A stretch of 48,926 nt of DNA from Bacteroidales bacterium (GTDB lineage Bacteria; Bacteroidota; Bacteroidia; Bacteroidales; P3). The stretch lies in the NCBI GenBank assembly GCA_024685285.1, contig JAIKVZ010000004.1:1-48926 (forward strand). The letters run 5' to 3'. The notes under the pieces were generated by a model. That model was not told where the DNA came from and ran no database searches. It worked only from the letters and a program-made list of their open reading frames with translations. Each line of letters begins with the position of its first letter. Position 1 is the first letter of the stretch. A program made the position numbers and the translations under genes. Positions 26,218-35,490 of the stretch are shown here, one piece after another.

Positions 26218-27141
26218 TTATTGCGGGTTGTTCTTTATATAATCAATAAGATATTTGGCAAAAGCCACATTGGCTTTGTGCCCGGGTTTATAAATGTTGA
26301 ATTTTGCATTGAGCATTGTGCCTGCCAAACGCACGTCGCCTATGAAGTCGAGCAGTTTGTGGCGGGCCGGCTCGTTGCTGAAATAGGGGTCGGTGGTGTT
26401 AAGCACGCCGTCGTGCACCTTGAAGTGTGAGGCATCTTTGTTGAATGTCTTCTCGAGCCGTTTGAGTTGTCGCGAGCTTAATTCGTTGTTGACGAAGACC
26501 AACGCGTTGTCCAAACTGCCTCCCTTGATGAGGTTGAGCTTGAGCAGGGGTTCCACTTCGTGCAGAAACACGAAGGTGCGGCAGGGGGCTATGCTGGCGG
26601 CATATTCGGAAAGGTTGTCGATGGCGGCCTCTTGGCGACCAATGACGCTGTTGGGGAAGTCTATGGTGCAGTGCACTGCAAAGTGGTCGAGTGGCTCAAC
26701 GTCGTAGGTTGAACCGGTGGCTTTAAACTCGAAGTGAAGGGGTTCGGCTATGGTGTATGTTTTGCGCTCGGCATTGAGTTCGACGGTGCCTACGCGTGAT
26801 AACTGTAAAAGCCACGGGCGCGACGAGCCATCGAGAATAGGCACCTCGCCGCCGTCGAGCTCGACAACGGCGTTGTCGATTTGGCTGCCGTTTATGGCCG
26901 ACATAAGGTGTTCGATGGTAGCTATGCTGTTGCGGCCGGTGCCGAGGGTGGTGCCGCGTGCGGTCTCGCCCACATGGTCGGCGGTGGCCCGCTGGGTGAC
27001 GATGTTGGTGCGGTCGGTGCGGCGGAATGCTATGCCGAAGTCGGCCGGTGCAGGTTTCACCACCACAGTGACAGTGCGTCCTGTGTGCAGGCCTGGGCCG
27101 GTGAGGCGGAACTCTTTTCTTATGGTTGTCTGTTTAGGCAT
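26218..27141 (-). CDS. lpxC: UDP-3-O-acyl-N-acetylglucosamine deacetylase, stand-alone
   Basis: 307 residues. A zinc deacetylase, the committed step of lipid A synthesis. Seen: LTGPGLHTGR at the start, IEHLMSA with Glu77/His78, the NEPARHKLLDFIGD segment with His261 and Asp265, and KPGHKAN with His288. These match E. coli Glu78, His79, His238, Asp242 and His265, with an insert before the second zinc site as is common in this phylum. In most Bacteroidetes LpxC is fused to a C-terminal FabZ dehydratase (total ~460 residues); here the frame ends after YIKNNPQ and lpxA follows 2 bases later, so FabZ is absent. Upstream is the LysM/binding-protein gene, 7 bases away. Confidence 0.93.
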   Translation of the reverse strand: MPKQTTIRKEFRLTGPGLHTGRTVTVVVKPAPADFGIAFRRTDRTNIVTQRATADHVGETARGTTLGTGRNSIATIEHLMSAINGSQIDNAVVELDGGEVPILDGSSRPWLLQLSRVGTVELNAERKTYTIAEPLHFEFKATGSTYDVEPLDHFAVHCTIDFPNSVIGRQEAAIDNLSEYAASIAPCRTFVFLHEVEPLLKLNLIKGGSLDNALVFVNNELSSRQLKRLEKTFNKDASHFKVHDGVLNTTDPYFSNEPARHKLLDFIGDVRLAGTMLNAKFNIYKPGHKANVAFAKYLIDYIKNNPQ

Positions 27142-27148
27142 TGCAGCT

Positions 27149-28672
27149 TCATTGTTTATCGTGGTTTACGGCCTGTATCATCTGCAGGTCGCTCATACGG
27201 TAGAGTATCGCGGTGGAATTCTCGTAGCCCGAGGTGTTGTCGGTGCGAGTGAGGCGAATGGGTTGCAGCATACCGTGCACAGGTGCGCCCGGGTCAATCC
27301 AGAAATCGGCTCCATGACGGCGCAGGCCACCGACGATATAGAGAACAATATCGTTACCCATTGCGGCAAACTGGCTTGTGGGCTCGCTCTTGTAGGCCTC
27401 GCGGTAGGCGGCCAAGAAGTCGGAGTGCACGGGGTTGCTCATATCCCAGTCGGTGTAGAAAGTGTGGTAGTTGAGATGCTGTAGCTGCGAGTAGTCCACG
27501 TCGGCGTAGTCATGTGTCCAGTCGTTGAAGGTGTAAAGGGTGGGCTGGTCTTTCTTGAAAGCACACAGTTTGTTGAGCAACGAGCTGACGTAGATGCGGT
27601 TCTTGTTGCGGTCTTGGTCGTATATACTCAGCACCACCGAGCCTGGAGTGGCTTTGAGGGTGGAGGCCAGTTTGGCGTTTTGCGACCAGTTGAATATTGT
27701 GTATGCAATGTCGCCGCGGCTGTCGAGTTGGCTCTTTATTTCATCGAGGGTCTCTTTCTCACCCTTGGCACCAGAGTGTATGATGTACAGGTGCTTGCCA
27801 TGATACTCTTTGCTTATGTTGCTGAGCATTGCCTTGACGCGGCCGCGAAGCGATGGTGTGCATTTGACCACGTAGGGGTTGGCTGTCGTTATCTCGCTTC
27901 GGGTGGCCATGGGGTTGACAATATGCACGCCAGCCTGGTTGGCCAAAGTGGCGGCTTCGGCAAAGGCATCGCGCATCAGGAGTGCTATCACCACGTCGTT
28001 ACCGCCAAGGTTGTATTTCTCGAAAGCCTTATCTACCGAGGCGGCCGTGCCGTCGGATACATCGGCCACGGTGAGCTCGACTTTGCAGCCCTGCTCGGCC
28101 AGCTGGTTGAGTGCCAGCATTATGCCTTCATAGAACTCAATAAACTCAAATTGCTTGTAGCTGCGTTTGCCGCGTTGCTCTACGTCGAACTTCGAGGTTG
28201 AGATTGATTCTATTTGGTCAAGATACAGAGGCATAATCAAGCCTACACGTATCATGTTCTGGTCTACGTATTTAGGTTTGGTGGCTCGGTTGGTAGCCGG
28301 TTTGGGTCGCGAACCTGAAGATGCGTTGCCGGCAGAGTTTCTGCTGCCCGTGTAGACTGGTGCCGGAGTTGGCTTTGAGTCGGTTTGTTCGGTGGCAATG
28401 CCAGGCTGCTGGCCGCGGCAGGGTAGCCATACGGTGTCGCCAGGCTCAAGATAGTGTATATCCTTGTGGGTAACGGCGTCGTAGGACTTGAGTCCATAGG
28501 CTTTGGAGATGGAGTATACGGTCTGTCCTTTCGTTACAATATGCACAAAATATTTGCGCCCGTTGAGCATCTGGGTCTCGGTGCTTATGGTTACCGGTGC
28601 AGTGCCTGGGGCTTGTGCCAGTGTAAACAGACTGGCGAGCAGTGCTATTGTTGTAAGAACTGTCCTTTTCAT
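27149..28672 (-). CDS. LysM domain fused to a type 1 periplasmic-binding-protein domain
   Basis: 507 residues. Signal peptide (MKRTVLTTIALLASLFTLAQ), one LysM peptidoglycan-binding module at ~38-85 (FVHIVTKGQTVYSISKAYGL ... YLEPGDTVWLP), a Ser/Thr/Pro/Lys-rich linker ~90-130, and a large domain (~135-500) with the pattern of amino-acid-type ABC substrate-binding proteins (VGLIMPLYLDQ, DVVIALLMRDAF, VHIVNPMATRSEI, YDWDM-like segments). Domain order suggests a periplasmic sensor or scaffold held at the peptidoglycan. No ABC permease is nearby, so uptake is unlikely. It is the second gene after guaA, with 7-base gaps on both sides. Confidence 0.8.
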   Translation of the reverse strand: MKRTVLTTIALLASLFTLAQAPGTAPVTISTETQMLNGRKYFVHIVTKGQTVYSISKAYGLKSYDAVTHKDIHYLEPGDTVWLPCRGQQPGIATEQTDSKPTPAPVYTGSRNSAGNASSGSRPKPATNRATKPKYVDQNMIRVGLIMPLYLDQIESISTSKFDVEQRGKRSYKQFEFIEFYEGIMLALNQLAEQGCKVELTVADVSDGTAASVDKAFEKYNLGGNDVVIALLMRDAFAEAATLANQAGVHIVNPMATRSEITTANPYVVKCTPSLRGRVKAMLSNISKEYHGKHLYIIHSGAKGEKETLDEIKSQLDSRGDIAYTIFNWSQNAKLASTLKATPGSVVLSIYDQDRNKNRIYVSSLLNKLCAFKKDQPTLYTFNDWTHDYADVDYSQLQHLNYHTFYTDWDMSNPVHSDFLAAYREAYKSEPTSQFAAMGNDIVLYIVGGLRRHGADFWIDPGAPVHGMLQPIRLTRTDNTSGYENSTAILYRMSDLQMIQAVNHDKQ

Positions 28673-28679
28673 AATTATT

Positions 28680-30206
28680 TTACTCCCATTCTATGGTTGC
28701 CGGCGGTTTGGAGCTTATGTCGTAGACCACGCGGTTCACGCCTTTGACGCGGTTGATAATGTCGTTAGATACACGGGCTAAGAAGTCGTAAGGCAGATGG
28801 CTCCAGTCGGCCGTCATGCCGTCTACGCTTTCCACAGCGCGCAGGGCCACCACGCTCTCGTATGTGCGCTCGTCGCCCATCACGCCTACGCTTTGCACTG
28901 GCAGGAGCATACAGCCGGCCTGCCACACCTTGTCGTACAGGCCGCTGTTGCGCAGACCGCTGATAAATATGTCGTCAACCTCCTGCAATATGCGAACTTT
29001 CTCTGGGGTGACGTCGCTCAGTATGCGTATGGCCAAGCCGGGGCCTGGGAATGGGTGGCGGCCGATCAACTCGTCGCGTATGCCAAGTTGGCGGCCTACA
29101 CGGCGCACTTCGTCTTTGAACAGACTGCGCAGGGGCTCTACGAGTTGCAGCTTCATGTAGTCGGGCAGTCCGCCGACATTGTGGTGGCTCTTGATGGTTT
29201 GGCTTGGTCCTTTGACGCTCGACGATTCAATAACGTCAGGGTATATGGTGCCTTGTCCCAGGAATTTGGCATCGGTTATGAGCTTGGCCTCGGCGTCGAA
29301 CACGTCGATGAAGGTCTTACCGATAGCTTTGCGTTTCTTTTCGGGGTCGGTGACGCCGGCCAACACGCTGTAGAAGCGCTCTTTGGCATCTACACCTTTG
29401 ACGTTGAGCCCCATGCCGCGATATTGCTCCAGCACACTCTCGAACTCATTTTTGCGAAGCAATCCGTTGTCGACAAATATGCAGTGCAGTTGGTGGCCAA
29501 TGGCGCGGTTAAGCAGCACTGCGGCCACGGTGGAGTCAACGCCGCCGCTAAGGCCAAGCACTACTTTGTCGTCACCGACTTTGCGGCGCAACTCAGCCAC
29601 AGTGGTCTCGATGAACGAGTCTGGAGTCCACGATTGGTCGCAGCCGCAGATGTCTACCACGAAGTTGCGCAATATAGTGAGTCCGTCGGTAGAGTGGTGC
29701 ACCTCTGGGTGGAACTGTATGGCGTAGGTGGGTTCGCCCTCAATCTGGTAGCCAGCGTTGGCAACACTGGCAGTAGAGCATATAATGTTGTAGCCTTTGG
29801 GTAGTTTTTCAATGGTGTCGCCATGGCTCATCCATACTTGGCTGCCTGTGGGCACATTTTTCATCAATGGGTTGCTGCTGTCGATGTATTGCAGATTGGC
29901 ACGTCCGTATTCGCGAGTTTGCGACTGCTGTACGCTACCGCCACCGTATTTGGCTAAATACTGGGCTCCGTAGCACACAGCCAGTAGAGGTAAGTGGCCT
30001 TTGATGCCGGTCATATCTGGCACGGGTGCGTCGGGTGCATTGCAACTGTATGGGCTGCCAGAGAAGACTACGCCTTTAACATCCGGAGTGAGTGCCGGAA
30101 CTTTGTTGAAAGGGTGTATCTCGCAATAAACATTTAGTTCGCGGATTTTGCGCGCAATAAGCTGAGTGTATTGAGAACCAAAATCTAAGATGATTATTGT
30201 GTCCAT
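28680..30206 (-). CDS. guaA: GMP synthase (glutamine-hydrolysing)
   Basis: 508 residues, normal length. It aminates XMP to GMP with ammonia from glutamine, cytoplasmic. Seen: N-terminal class I amidotransferase with Cys78 (LLAVCYGAQ) and His-Glu in [12 protein letters not shown] pyrophosphatase P-loop GLSGGVDST near residue 218; [13 protein letters not shown]; and the C-terminal dimerisation end [14 protein letters not shown]. First gene of the guaA - LysM - lpxC - lpxA row. Its -7 box is at 30229-30236. Confidence 0.97.
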   Translation of the reverse strand: MDTIIILDFGSQYTQLIARKIRELNVYCEIHPFNKVPALTPDVKGVVFSGSPYSCNAPDAPVPDMTGIKGHLPLLAVCYGAQYLAKYGGGSVQQSQTREYGRANLQYIDSSNPLMKNVPTGSQVWMSHGDTIEKLPKGYNIICSTASVANAGYQIEGEPTYAIQFHPEVHHSTDGLTILRNFVVDICGCDQSWTPDSFIETTVAELRRKVGDDKVVLGLSGGVDSTVAAVLLNRAIGHQLHCIFVDNGLLRKNEFESVLEQYRGMGLNVKGVDAKERFYSVLAGVTDPEKKRKAIGKTFIDVFDAEAKLITDAKFLGQGTIYPDVIESSSVKGPSQTIKSHHNVGGLPDYMKLQLVEPLRSLFKDEVRRVGRQLGIRDELIGRHPFPGPGLAIRILSDVTPEKVRILQEVDDIFISGLRNSGLYDKVWQAGCMLLPVQSVGVMGDERTYESVVALRAVESVDGMTADWSHLPYDFLARVSNDIINRVKGVNRVVYDISSKPPATIEWE

Positions 30207-30227
30207 TTTTCTGCTTGTTTTTAAAAT

Positions 30228-30236
30228 ACAAAGGTA
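30228..30236 (-). promoter_or_regulatory. -7 box (TACCTTTGT) of guaA
   Basis: Minus-strand TAnnTTTG, 22 bases before the guaA ATG (30206); it should drive guaA and the three genes after it. Confidence 0.65.
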
Positions 30237-30287
30237 CTAAATATTTTTAAATTGGCAAAAAAAAGTTGGCACAAAGTACAATAAACA

Positions 30288-31157
30288 TCAGAAATCGTCG
30301 TTGAAGATATACTGAATATCCGATTCCACGCTGGCCGTCATGTATGATACGTATGGTGCTGAATCTTTCAGGCAGTCAAGCACTTGGTATGCAACATCGC
30401 CATAACGGACAAGTTTGCGATGATGGTCGTGGCCTTGAAGTACCAAATCCACATCGTATATCGTCATAAGGTTTATCAGGCGGTAGGTTTCTTCAATGGG
30501 CAAGTTGCCCGAGATGGTCTGCGACAGGTCGGTGCGAAACAGGTTGACGTGGGTGCATACCACACAGTGACGGTATTGTTTGCGGTTGGCAAGCACCTTT
30601 TCAAGCCACTCCAACTGGGTTGAGCCATGACATCCGCCGCCGGAGTCAAGCATGATATATAGGTCTTTGAAATTCGGTGTTGTTACGGTGAAATAGTATG
30701 TCGATGAGCCGAAGCAGTTTTTGAAATCATCCCATTGGCCGAAGAACAGGTCGTGGTTGCCCGCCAAAGCCAGCAGTGGCGTGTTGTAGAGATGTGTGGC
30801 CGAGTCGAACATCGAGGCCTCGCGGGCTGTGACAATGGCACCCTTGCGGTTGGCAATGTCGCCGAGAAGAAGTCCGAAAGCGGCAGTGGAGTCGTTGCGC
30901 AGACGACGCATATATTCGATGAAACGTTTGGGTTGGTACTCGTTGTGTATGTCGCCGCAGGCGTAAAAACAATAGTCGTCGGAGCCAACGGCAATATCGG
31001 TCACGCCGGCGGTGTCGTTTATCTTGAGCGATTCGTTCACCCTAAGCTCAACGTTTTTGCTTGCCGGCATGATAAAACCACGAACATCTAAAAAATCTTT
31101 GCTACAGGCGGCAAACAATAGCAAAAATGCGGCAATCAGTGTTTTACGGGCTACCAT
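30288..31157 (-). CDS. Calcineurin-like metallophosphoesterase lipoprotein
   Basis: 289 residues. Lipoprotein signal (LLLFAAC, Cys near residue 18). All metal-site blocks of the family are visible in order: CGDIHNE, LLGDIANR, LAGNHDLF, VVCTHVNLF, LQGHDHHRK. A phosphoesterase located on the outer side of the inner membrane or at the outer membrane; substrate unknown. Its start overlaps the stop of the outer-membrane protein gene by 7 bases, so the pair is co-transcribed. Its nearest relatives are probably the class of surface-exposed metallophosphatases common in Bacteroidetes; the exact substrate cannot be inferred. Confidence 0.85.
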   Translation of the reverse strand: MVARKTLIAAFLLLFAACSKDFLDVRGFIMPASKNVELRVNESLKINDTAGVTDIAVGSDDYCFYACGDIHNEYQPKRFIEYMRRLRNDSTAAFGLLLGDIANRKGAIVTAREASMFDSATHLYNTPLLALAGNHDLFFGQWDDFKNCFGSSTYYFTVTTPNFKDLYIMLDSGGGCHGSTQLEWLEKVLANRKQYRHCVVCTHVNLFRTDLSQTISGNLPIEETYRLINLMTIYDVDLVLQGHDHHRKLVRYGDVAYQVLDCLKDSAPYVSYMTASVESDIQYIFNDDF

Positions 31158-31858
31158 AATATGTGTGCTCCTATGCTGGTGAAAAACTCGAAATAGTTGG
31201 CACTCAGTGAGAATATGCCTGTGGGTCTGAGCACTGCACGGGCCCAGAGGTTGACTTTGTCGCTCACCTTTCTATCTACTTGTAAGGAGAGTAGAGGCTG
31301 ATAGGCGCGGTCTATGATGAAGTCGTCGTAACTGGCCATACGTAGGGTAGCGCTCCATAGTCTGTTGGCTGTGAAGTTGAACTTGTATTCGATTGCGTAG
31401 ACCAAGTTGAGAGGTTCGAAGACATACTCGGTGCTGCCAGTGCGGTCAACCGGCTGCATGGGGAATATCCATCTGTTGGCCAGTCCAATACCCATATGCC
31501 AGCCGCCAACAGACAGACCTCCTTCAGCCAGTGCACCCATTTCTCGTATATTATAACGCCAGTACATATTGAGCCAATATCTGTTGTGGACAAAAAACTT
31601 GAACCGTCCTACGTTGAAAGAGGAGTACCAGCCGAGAGCTCCTGACATGGGTGAGGCTCCCGTGCCGCACTGCAAGCCTGCCAAGGCAACGAAGTTTTGT
31701 CCCACATTATAGCTGCCAATGGCAGCGACCCTGGAGTAAATGCCGTAGGCGTAGTTGTGCCCTGCAGTGCCGTAGGTTTCGAGCCCCCAGCGATTGCTCT
31801 GTGCAGGGCTCCACAGTGCAGGCAGCACAAATAGAATCAAAAGGCTCCTTCTTTTCAT
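31151..31858 (-). CDS. Predicted outer-membrane beta-barrel protein
   Basis: 235 residues. Signal peptide MKRRSLLILFVLPALWSPAQS, then strands rich in alternating aromatic and polar residues (YAYGIYSRVAAIGSYNVG, WYSSFNVGRFKFFVHNRYWL, LSVGGWHMGIGLANRWIF, YAIEYKFNFTANRLWSATLRM, SVDRKVSDKVNLWARAVL-like) and a final strand FFTSIGAHILW ending in Trp, the usual barrel end. No family name recognised. It is the first gene of a pair with the metallophosphoesterase. -7 box at 31938-31945. Confidence 0.65.
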   Translation of the reverse strand: MKRRSLLILFVLPALWSPAQSNRWGLETYGTAGHNYAYGIYSRVAAIGSYNVGQNFVALAGLQCGTGASPMSGALGWYSSFNVGRFKFFVHNRYWLNMYWRYNIREMGALAEGGLSVGGWHMGIGLANRWIFPMQPVDRTGSTEYVFEPLNLVYAIEYKFNFTANRLWSATLRMASYDDFIIDRAYQPLLSLQVDRKVSDKVNLWARAVLRPTGIFSLSANYFEFFTSIGAHILW

Positions 31859-31936
31859 GATTTACGGTTTGCAAGGTCTTGTTTTTCAGGCTCTTTGTAT
31901 ATGTCGGCGTGTCATGGGGAGAACCGCACAGAGACT

Positions 31937-31945
31937 GCAAAAATA
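31937..31945 (-). promoter_or_regulatory. -7 box (TATTTTTGC) for the barrel/phosphoesterase pair
   Basis: Minus-strand TAnnTTTG, 79 bases before the ATG at 31858, back to back with the bamD promoter. Confidence 0.65.
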
Positions 31946-32010
31946 CAACTTTTTTCCGGACTGGAATAAAAAAAATGCGGAAGAAAAATCTATAATATAA
32001 AAAAAAGTAG

Positions 32011-32019
32011 TAATTTTGC
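32011..32019 (+). promoter_or_regulatory. -7 box of bamD (TAATTTTGC), leaderless spacing
   Basis: TAnnTTTG ends at 32018, six bases before the bamD ATG at 32025; the expected transcription start coincides with the ATG. Confidence 0.65.
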
Positions 32020-32024
32020 CAGTT

Positions 32025-32843
32025 ATGAAATTGGGCAAATTGATTTTTGGGACCGTTGTAATATGTTTGTTGTCAACCAGTTGCAATGGTTATGAGAAAC
32101 TGCTTAAGAGCGACGATTTTGAAGCAAAGTTCGCCGCTGCCGAGCGTTATTACAACGAGGGGAGCTACTCTCGTGCCGTTCAGCTGTTAGAAAATCTCAC
32201 CATTTCCTACCATGGTCGCGAACACGCCGAAGAGATAGCCTGGTACTATGCAAACGCACTGATGAAAGAGAAAGACTATTTCACCGCCGGCTACCATTTC
32301 CAGCGTTATGTGCGCCAATACCCGTACAGCACCCACACCGAGGAGGCCGCTTTCCGCTCCGCATACTGCAAGTATATGGATTCACCGGAGTATTCGCTCG
32401 ACCAAACCACCACAGCTGAGGCCATAAAAGAGTTTGAGCAGTTTGTGGCCCGCTCCCCGCAAAGTTTGCACGTAATAAAGGTCAATGAGTATCTTGATGA
32501 ATTGCGAGCCAAACTGATGAAAAAAGCTTACGAGACTGCCTATGAGTACTACAATATCGAAGAGTATCATGCAGCATACGTCTCGTTCCAGGCTTTCCTC
32601 AACCTCTATCCCGAGGCACAGCAGCGCGAGGATGCCACCTTTTACCTTTTGCGTTCCGGATACCTCTACGCCATAGGTAGCCGCGAAGACAAGATGAAAG
32701 AGCGTTTGCAGCAGGTGGTCAATGACTTTGACAAGTTTGCCACCTCGTTTCGCGACTCGAAGTACATGAGCCAGGCGCAGGACATATATACACAAAGCCG
32801 TGCCGCTTTGGCTAAGATTGAAGAATCTGAAAAAGTAAAGTAA
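32025..32843 (+). CDS. bamD: Outer-membrane assembly lipoprotein BamD
   Basis: 272 residues from ATG 32025; a TTG at 32016 sits inside the promoter. Lipobox LLSTSC with Cys ~20. The mature part is tetratricopeptide-like helices: FAAAERYYNEGSYSRAVQLLENL, ADE-type repeat HAEEIAWYYANALMKEKDYFTAGYHFQRYVRQYP, and EYHAAYVSFQAFLNLYPEAQQREDA. It is part of the Bam complex inserting barrel proteins into the outer membrane. First gene of the bamD-omega-coaBC-transglycosylase row, a conserved Bacteroidetes arrangement up to coaBC. Confidence 0.93.
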   Translation: MKLGKLIFGTVVICLLSTSCNGYEKLLKSDDFEAKFAAAERYYNEGSYSRAVQLLENLTISYHGREHAEEIAWYYANALMKEKDYFTAGYHFQRYVRQYPYSTHTEEAAFRSAYCKYMDSPEYSLDQTTTAEAIKEFEQFVARSPQSLHVIKVNEYLDELRAKLMKKAYETAYEYYNIEEYHAAYVSFQAFLNLYPEAQQREDATFYLLRSGYLYAIGSREDKMKERLQQVVNDFDKFATSFRDSKYMSQAQDIYTQSRAALAKIEESEKVK

Positions 32844-32866
32844 AAATATAACCGACATAACACTCC

Positions 32867-33241
32867 ATGGAAGAGAAAAAGAAAAAAATCAGCAACACCG
32901 CCATTACCCGCAACACGGCACTGTTCAGCCAGCAAACCGATAACATCTATGAAACCGTGGCCATGCTCACCAAGCGTGCCAACCAGATTGCCGCCGACGA
33001 GAAACGCGAGTTGCGCAAAAAGATCGACGAGTTCTCCGCCCACACCGACGGCCTTGACGATTACTACGAGAATCGCGAGCAGGTTGAGGTGGTGCGTCAC
33101 TACGAGAAGATGCCCAAACCCACCCTCGAGGCTACCGAAGAGTATCTTGACCACGAGCTCTACTACCGCAACCCATCCAAAGAGGACTTGCAGAGCCGCA
33201 TGATAGAGCAGGAGATAGACGAGACCATAGCCCAGAAATAA
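32867..33241 (+). CDS. RNA polymerase omega/Rpb6-like subunit
   Basis: 124 residues. Recognised by the Bacteroidetes-type omega: TRNTALFSQQTDNIYETVAMLTKRANQI (read in parts: DNIYE, KRANQIA), then acidic/basic helices, ENREQVEVVRHYEKMPKPTLEATEEYLDHELYYRNP. Omega aids assembly and stability of RNA polymerase by binding beta'. The gene sits 23 bases after bamD and 16 bases before coaBC, the order seen across the phylum, which supports the call. Confidence 0.8.
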   Translation: MEEKKKKISNTAITRNTALFSQQTDNIYETVAMLTKRANQIAADEKRELRKKIDEFSAHTDGLDDYYENREQVEVVRHYEKMPKPTLEATEEYLDHELYYRNPSKEDLQSRMIEQEIDETIAQK

Positions 33242-33257
33242 CAGCACTAAGTCTACA

Positions 33258-34457
33258 ATGCGCATAGTTTTAGGCATAACAGGAGGCATAGCAGCCTACA
33301 AGGCGCCGCAGTTGGTGCGTCTGCTTGTCAAAGCAGGCCACGAGGTGCAGTGTGCCGCCACCGACCATGCGCTGCAGTTCGTTACCCGTGTCAGCCTTGA
33401 AACTGTGTCGGGCCGACCGCTGTATAATGACCTTTTTTCCCCTGCCAACAACCGCTCCACCGAGCACATCTCGCTCAAAGACTGGGGCGATGCCTTGGTG
33501 GTGGCTCCGGCCACGGCCAATTTTATAGGCAAGCTGGCCAACGGCATTGCCGACGACGCCCTCTCAACGCTTGCTTTAGCTTTTTGCGGCAAGCCCATAA
33601 TGATTTGTCCGGCCATGAACACCCAGATGTGGTTTGCTCCGCCAATGCAGCGCAACATGGGCTACCTTAGGTCGCTTCCGCTGCTGAGCGTGGTGGGCCC
33701 CGAGGGTGGCGAGTTGGCTTGCGGAACCACAGGCGACGGCCGTATGAGCGAACCCGAAACCATTGCCAAGGCCGTTGAGGCTCTCTTTGCCAATCCGGCC
33801 ATGCCGCTTACAGGGCAAAGGGTGCTGGTTACCGCCGGTCCCACCTACGAGCGTATCGACTCGGTGCGCTTTGTGGGCAACTACTCCTCCGGCAATATGG
33901 GTTTTGCACTTGCTCGCTCTTTGGCCGCGCATGGCGCCGAGGTCGATCTCGTCAGCGGCCCCACCCATCTCGATATTGACCACCCTGCGGTGCACCTCAC
34001 CCGTGTCGAATCGGCACGCGAGATGTACGATGTTGCCACGGCGCTTTATCCTGCTTGTCAGGCGGCGATACTCAGTGCTGCGGTGGCCGACTACCGTCCT
34101 GAGCATACAGCCGACCACAAACTCAAGAAGCAGAGCACCGATGGCTTGACACTGCACATGGTGCAGAACCCCGACATCTTGGCCTCGCTCGGTGCTTCAA
34201 AACGCAAAGGACAGACCCTAATCGGTTTTGCCCTTGAGACCGACAACGAGGAGGCCAACGCTTCGGCCAAGCTTCAACGCAAAAACCTCGACTATATTGT
34301 GCTCAACTCGCTGCGCGACAAAGGCGCCGGTTTCGGGGTCGACACCAACAAGGTCACCATTATGGGTCGCGACGGCTCACGGCTCGACAGCCCTTTGATG
34401 AGCAAACAGCAGGTGGCCGATCTTATTGTAGAACACTGCCTCATCCATCAGCAATGA
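33258..34457 (+). CDS. coaBC: Bifunctional phosphopantothenoylcysteine decarboxylase/synthetase CoaBC
   Basis: 399 residues, normal length. It converts 4'-phosphopantothenate and cysteine to 4'-phosphopantetheine in coenzyme A synthesis. Seen: N-terminal flavoprotein (CoaC) with GITGGIAAYKAPQLVRLL, the His motif TEHISL, and PAMNTQMW in the FMN/substrate clamp; C-terminal CoaB with VTAGPTYERIDSVRFVGNYSSGNMG and the nucleotide site NPDILASLG and KLQRKNLDYIVLNS. The last 4 bases overlap the transglycosylase start (ATGA). Confidence 0.95.
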   Translation: MRIVLGITGGIAAYKAPQLVRLLVKAGHEVQCAATDHALQFVTRVSLETVSGRPLYNDLFSPANNRSTEHISLKDWGDALVVAPATANFIGKLANGIADDALSTLALAFCGKPIMICPAMNTQMWFAPPMQRNMGYLRSLPLLSVVGPEGGELACGTTGDGRMSEPETIAKAVEALFANPAMPLTGQRVLVTAGPTYERIDSVRFVGNYSSGNMGFALARSLAAHGAEVDLVSGPTHLDIDHPAVHLTRVESAREMYDVATALYPACQAAILSAAVADYRPEHTADHKLKKQSTDGLTLHMVQNPDILASLGASKRKGQTLIGFALETDNEEANASAKLQRKNLDYIVLNSLRDKGAGFGVDTNKVTIMGRDGSRLDSPLMSKQQVADLIVEHCLIHQQ

Positions 34458-35431
34458 AACGTCTTGCCATAGCAGCCATAGTATTGGCCTCGCTGGCTGT
34501 GGCTGGCGAGATATTTATCTTTGCAACCCGCAAAGAGGGCAACGACGACGAGACCCTGCGCCGTGCCATCAAGGCCGACTACCGCGTCTATGCCCCTCCG
34601 ATACCCGACACCATGAGCTTTTGCGGCGAGCTCGTACCCCTCAATATATATTATGTGCGCGAGAGCCTCGACCGCGAATTGGTCTCCAATATGTACTGGC
34701 AGTCTAATATGCTGCTTTGGCTCAAACGGGCCGGACGCTGCTTCCCAGTCATCGAGCCAATACTTAAGCGCAACGGAGTGCCCGATGATTTCAAGTACCT
34801 CTGCGTTATAGAGAGCGGCCTCACCAACGTTACCTCGCCCGCCAAGGCGCAGGGCTACTGGCAGTTTATCAAGGCTACCGGCGAGCGCTACGGCCTTGAG
34901 ATAAACGACGAGGTCGATATGCGCAATGACCTTGAGGCCTCGACCGAGGCGGCCTGCCGCTACCTCAAGTCGCTCTATGCCCGTTTTGGCAGCTGGAGTG
35001 CCGCCGCCGCGGCCTACAACTGCGGCGAGGCGGGCTTGGACCGTCGCCTCAGCCTCGAAGGGGTAGGGAGCTATTACGATGTGCGTCTCAACCGCGAGAC
35101 GGCTCGCTACGTCTACCGCATTCTGGCCGTCAAGCTCATATTCCAGAACCCGCAAGACTACGGCTTCTTTGTGCGCCGCTGCGACCTCTATCCCGTGCTG
35201 CCTTACCGCGAGGTGACACTTGACGGGCGCGATGTCGACCTATACCTCTTTGCACAGCAGAACGACTGCTCGTACAAGATGTTGCGCGAGATGAACCCCT
35301 GGATAACCACCGACCGCTTCAAGAACAAAAACGGACGCTCCTACACCCTGCGCCTGCCCACCAAGAAGGGCACCGAGTACAACACCATAACGCGCGGCCA
35401 CAAAGACACTTCGGTGGTGACCAACCTGTAG
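34454..35431 (+). CDS. Membrane-anchored lytic transglycosylase (SLT family)
   Basis: 325 residues. N-terminal signal anchor (LAIAAIVLASLAVAGEIFIF), then an SLT domain: CVIESGLTNVTSPAKAQGYWQFIKATGERYGL (split: IESGL with the catalytic Glu near residue 120, AQGYWQF), TEAACRYLKSLYARFGSWSAAAAAYNCGEAG. The C-terminal ~70 residues (LPYREVTLDGRDVDLYLFAQQND ... YTLRLPTKKG) look like a LysM-type segment. It cleaves glycan strands of peptidoglycan in the periplasm; nearest named family MltD. Coupled to coaBC by ATGA overlap, although in related genomes recN often follows coaBC. Confidence 0.85.
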   Translation: MKRLAIAAIVLASLAVAGEIFIFATRKEGNDDETLRRAIKADYRVYAPPIPDTMSFCGELVPLNIYYVRESLDRELVSNMYWQSNMLLWLKRAGRCFPVIEPILKRNGVPDDFKYLCVIESGLTNVTSPAKAQGYWQFIKATGERYGLEINDEVDMRNDLEASTEAACRYLKSLYARFGSWSAAAAAYNCGEAGLDRRLSLEGVGSYYDVRLNRETARYVYRILAVKLIFQNPQDYGFFVRRCDLYPVLPYREVTLDGRDVDLYLFAQQNDCSYKMLREMNPWITTDRFKNKNGRSYTLRLPTKKGTEYNTITRGHKDTSVVTNL

Positions 35432-35478
35432 CGACACGATTATCTCAAAATATTAGCCGACCTTTCAAAAAAAATGTG

Positions 35479-35487
35479 TACCTTTGC
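35479..35487 (+). promoter_or_regulatory. -7 box (TACCTTTGC) of the DUF4254 gene
   Basis: TAnnTTTG with only 4 bases to the ATG at 35491, or 13 to the next in-frame ATG at 35500. Confidence 0.65.
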
Positions 35488-35490
35488 AGC

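Noticed and set aside
28797..29804. 335-codon plus-strand frame opposite guaA
   Set aside because: guaA is unmistakable on the minus strand; the plus frame has no motif or promoter.
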